Below, piece by piece: positions 63,284 through 64,000 of a stretch of DNA of 64,000 nt. Under the pieces are notes generated by a model. The model did no database searches. It had not been told where the DNA came from and worked only from the letters and a program-made list of their open reading frames with translations. Every line of letters starts with the position of its first letter. Within the stretch, counting starts at the first letter, position 1. Source of the DNA: Nodosilinea sp. PGN35 (lineage in GTDB: Bacteria > Cyanobacteriota > Cyanobacteriia > Phormidesmidales > Phormidesmidaceae); NCBI RefSeq assembly GCF_029109325.1, contig NZ_JAQKQJ010000022.1, positions 44,568 through 108,567 on the forward strand, in the 5' to 3' direction. The position numbers and the translations under genes are program-made.

Positions 63284-63853
63284 GGTAATGATGCATTGTA
63301 CTGGTGAATAAAATTTCACAACAGGCCAATATGATTACGTAAGCTCTTGGCGAAGGCTAAGCTGCGTCTAACAAAGCGTGACACCCGCTGTCTAAGCGTC
63401 TTGTTGAACCGCTCAATGTAACTTGTCTTACCGCTCGATTTACTGACGACCCGGTGGCGTTGGCAAGGAAGCACCTGCTGGTACGCCTCCCAAGCGTCGG
63501 TATAGATGGCCGCACACTGTCGATAGACTTTGGGCAAGGACTCCCAGAGTCGTCGTGCACTCTGGGCAGAGCGGTCACCGACATGAGCATCGATAATCTC
63601 ACGGGTACCGGCATCCAGCGCCAACCAAACCCATTGCTTGTTGCCCTTGTGGTCAACAAACGACCAGAGCTCATCACATTACACGCTCAACCGGCCTTTT
63701 TTTTGGACCGGACTGTGGCTTGAGTCGGCGTCTGGGCGGCTTTGCACGTGACATAGTCTTGTAGCCATTGCTCGGAAACTGGAACAGCTCGGGCAATACC
63801 AGCCATCGAGATCCGCTCTAGCAAGGGGCGATCGATTGTGTAATCCCTCTTTC
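63284..63853 (-). mobile_element. IS1-family element, truncated and inactivated
   Basis: On the minus strand an InsA-like end (LLERISMAGIARAVPVSEQWLQDYV) runs into a run of eight A (63697-63704), the usual IS1 frameshift site, and then into InsB (CDELWSFVDHKGNKQWVWLALDAGTREIIDAHVGD ... YIERFNKTLRQRV in pieces). In the fused frame a TAA stands where a Gln codon is expected just before CDELWS (about 63679), so InsB is broken. The first ~30 residues of InsA with its Cys cluster are missing. GGTAATGATGCATTGTACTGGT (63284-63305, last bases shortened here) looks like the terminal repeat at the InsB end. Confidence 0.8.
63316..63696 (-). pseudogene. IS1-type transposase InsB fragment with premature stop
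   Basis: Downstream of the TAA, an open part of 102 codons from 63624 continues the DDE catalytic domain: DAGTREIIDAHVGDRSAQSARRLW, IYTDAWEAYQQVLP (with the second Asp) and SYIERFNKTLRQRVSRFVRRSLAF (with the Glu). It ends at HIGLL and a TGA. The catalytic residues remain, but without the N-terminal part no active transposase can be made. Confidence 0.78.
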
Positions 63854-63881
63854 GTTAATTAGTAAGATTCGCCGTAATTGC

Positions 63882-64000
63882 TCAACCCAGTAGCCAATCA
63901 GCCTGCTGTGAGGTAAGGGCGCGAGAAATGGCCTCGAAAGCAGAGATACCTTGCCGACGAGCGGTGTTGACCAACGAGCGCACCTGGGCGAACAGCTCTG
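63882..64000 (-). pseudogene. C-terminal end of a second transposase (IS66-like), runs off the window
   Basis: The last 38 codons, ELFAQVRSLVNTARRQGISA and then FEAISRALTSQQADWLLG, followed by TGA. This tail resembles the C-termini of IS66-type transposases. It lies about 30 bases beyond the truncated IS1 InsA, in the same orientation, so the IS1 may have landed at or near the end of this element. Family assignment is tentative because so little is visible; the gene may be intact outside. Confidence 0.5.

Overview
This window looks like chromosomal DNA of a cyanobacterium. The main evidence is the very frequent HIP1 octamer (GCGATCGC and the core GCGATCG) inside and between genes, the high G+C of most genes, and a set of families typical of the phylum: nitrate-reductase-associated protein NarM, the DUF3685/Ycf55-like protein, the DUF1400 hydrolase, CphA2 cyanophycin synthetase and a LabA-like NYN protein. 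The gene content would fit a filamentous Leptolyngbya/Nodosilinea-type organism, but that rank is inference. Housekeeping genes (bioD, proS, dinB, mdh, a tRNA-Thr) argue for the main chromosome.

Layout. 1-8.6 kb: the start of a membrane GTPase, a Ser/Thr kinase with a membrane segment and two C-terminal beta domains, bioD, a secreted protein of unknown function, a Nudix hydrolase, small proteins, and then two arrays of heptanucleotide repeats. 8.6-19.1 kb: a YvcK-like protein diverges from an Mla-type ABC ATPase and MCE protein, followed by narM, an alpha/beta hydrolase, a pentapeptide-repeat protein, and a translationally coupled pair ending in the DUF3685 protein. 19.2-27 kb: a family 2 glycosyltransferase with a long leader, a DUF1328 peptide, an aldo/keto reductase with a DUF1400 hydrolase, an NhaC-type antiporter and an ogt-like gene. 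27-34.8 kb is the accessory-looking part: a 988-residue gingipain-like protease fused to a seven-bladed propeller, cphA2, and a very AT-rich DUF262/HNH nuclease gene of the GmrSD type. 34.8-45.9 kb: small enzymes (VOC, GFA, MAPEG), dinB, Hsp20, a GH13_18 sugar phosphorylase, a frameshifted hicA toxin relic, cobS, and a protein made of two almost identical DUF4394 halves. 45.9-59.3 kb: HAS-barrel-like, GerMN and DUF2993 proteins, proS, PIN-PhoH, a host-attachment-like protein, a cyclic-nucleotide-binding EAL protein divergent from mdh, a 28-residue membrane peptide, a cytosine-deaminase-like protein and DnaJ. 59.6-64 kb: nickel superoxide dismutase with its maturation protease, a lipoprotein nuclease, a NYN protein, tRNA-Thr(CGU), a broken IS1-family element and the edge of another transposase.

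The intergenic DNA is unusually rich in repeats. One family has a palindromic AACGTT core and imperfect terminal repeats (at least four copies). A second family keeps a strict seven-base period while its letters vary, often turning into the inverted complement halfway so that it folds back on itself. All calls come from reading the sequence; no database search was possible.
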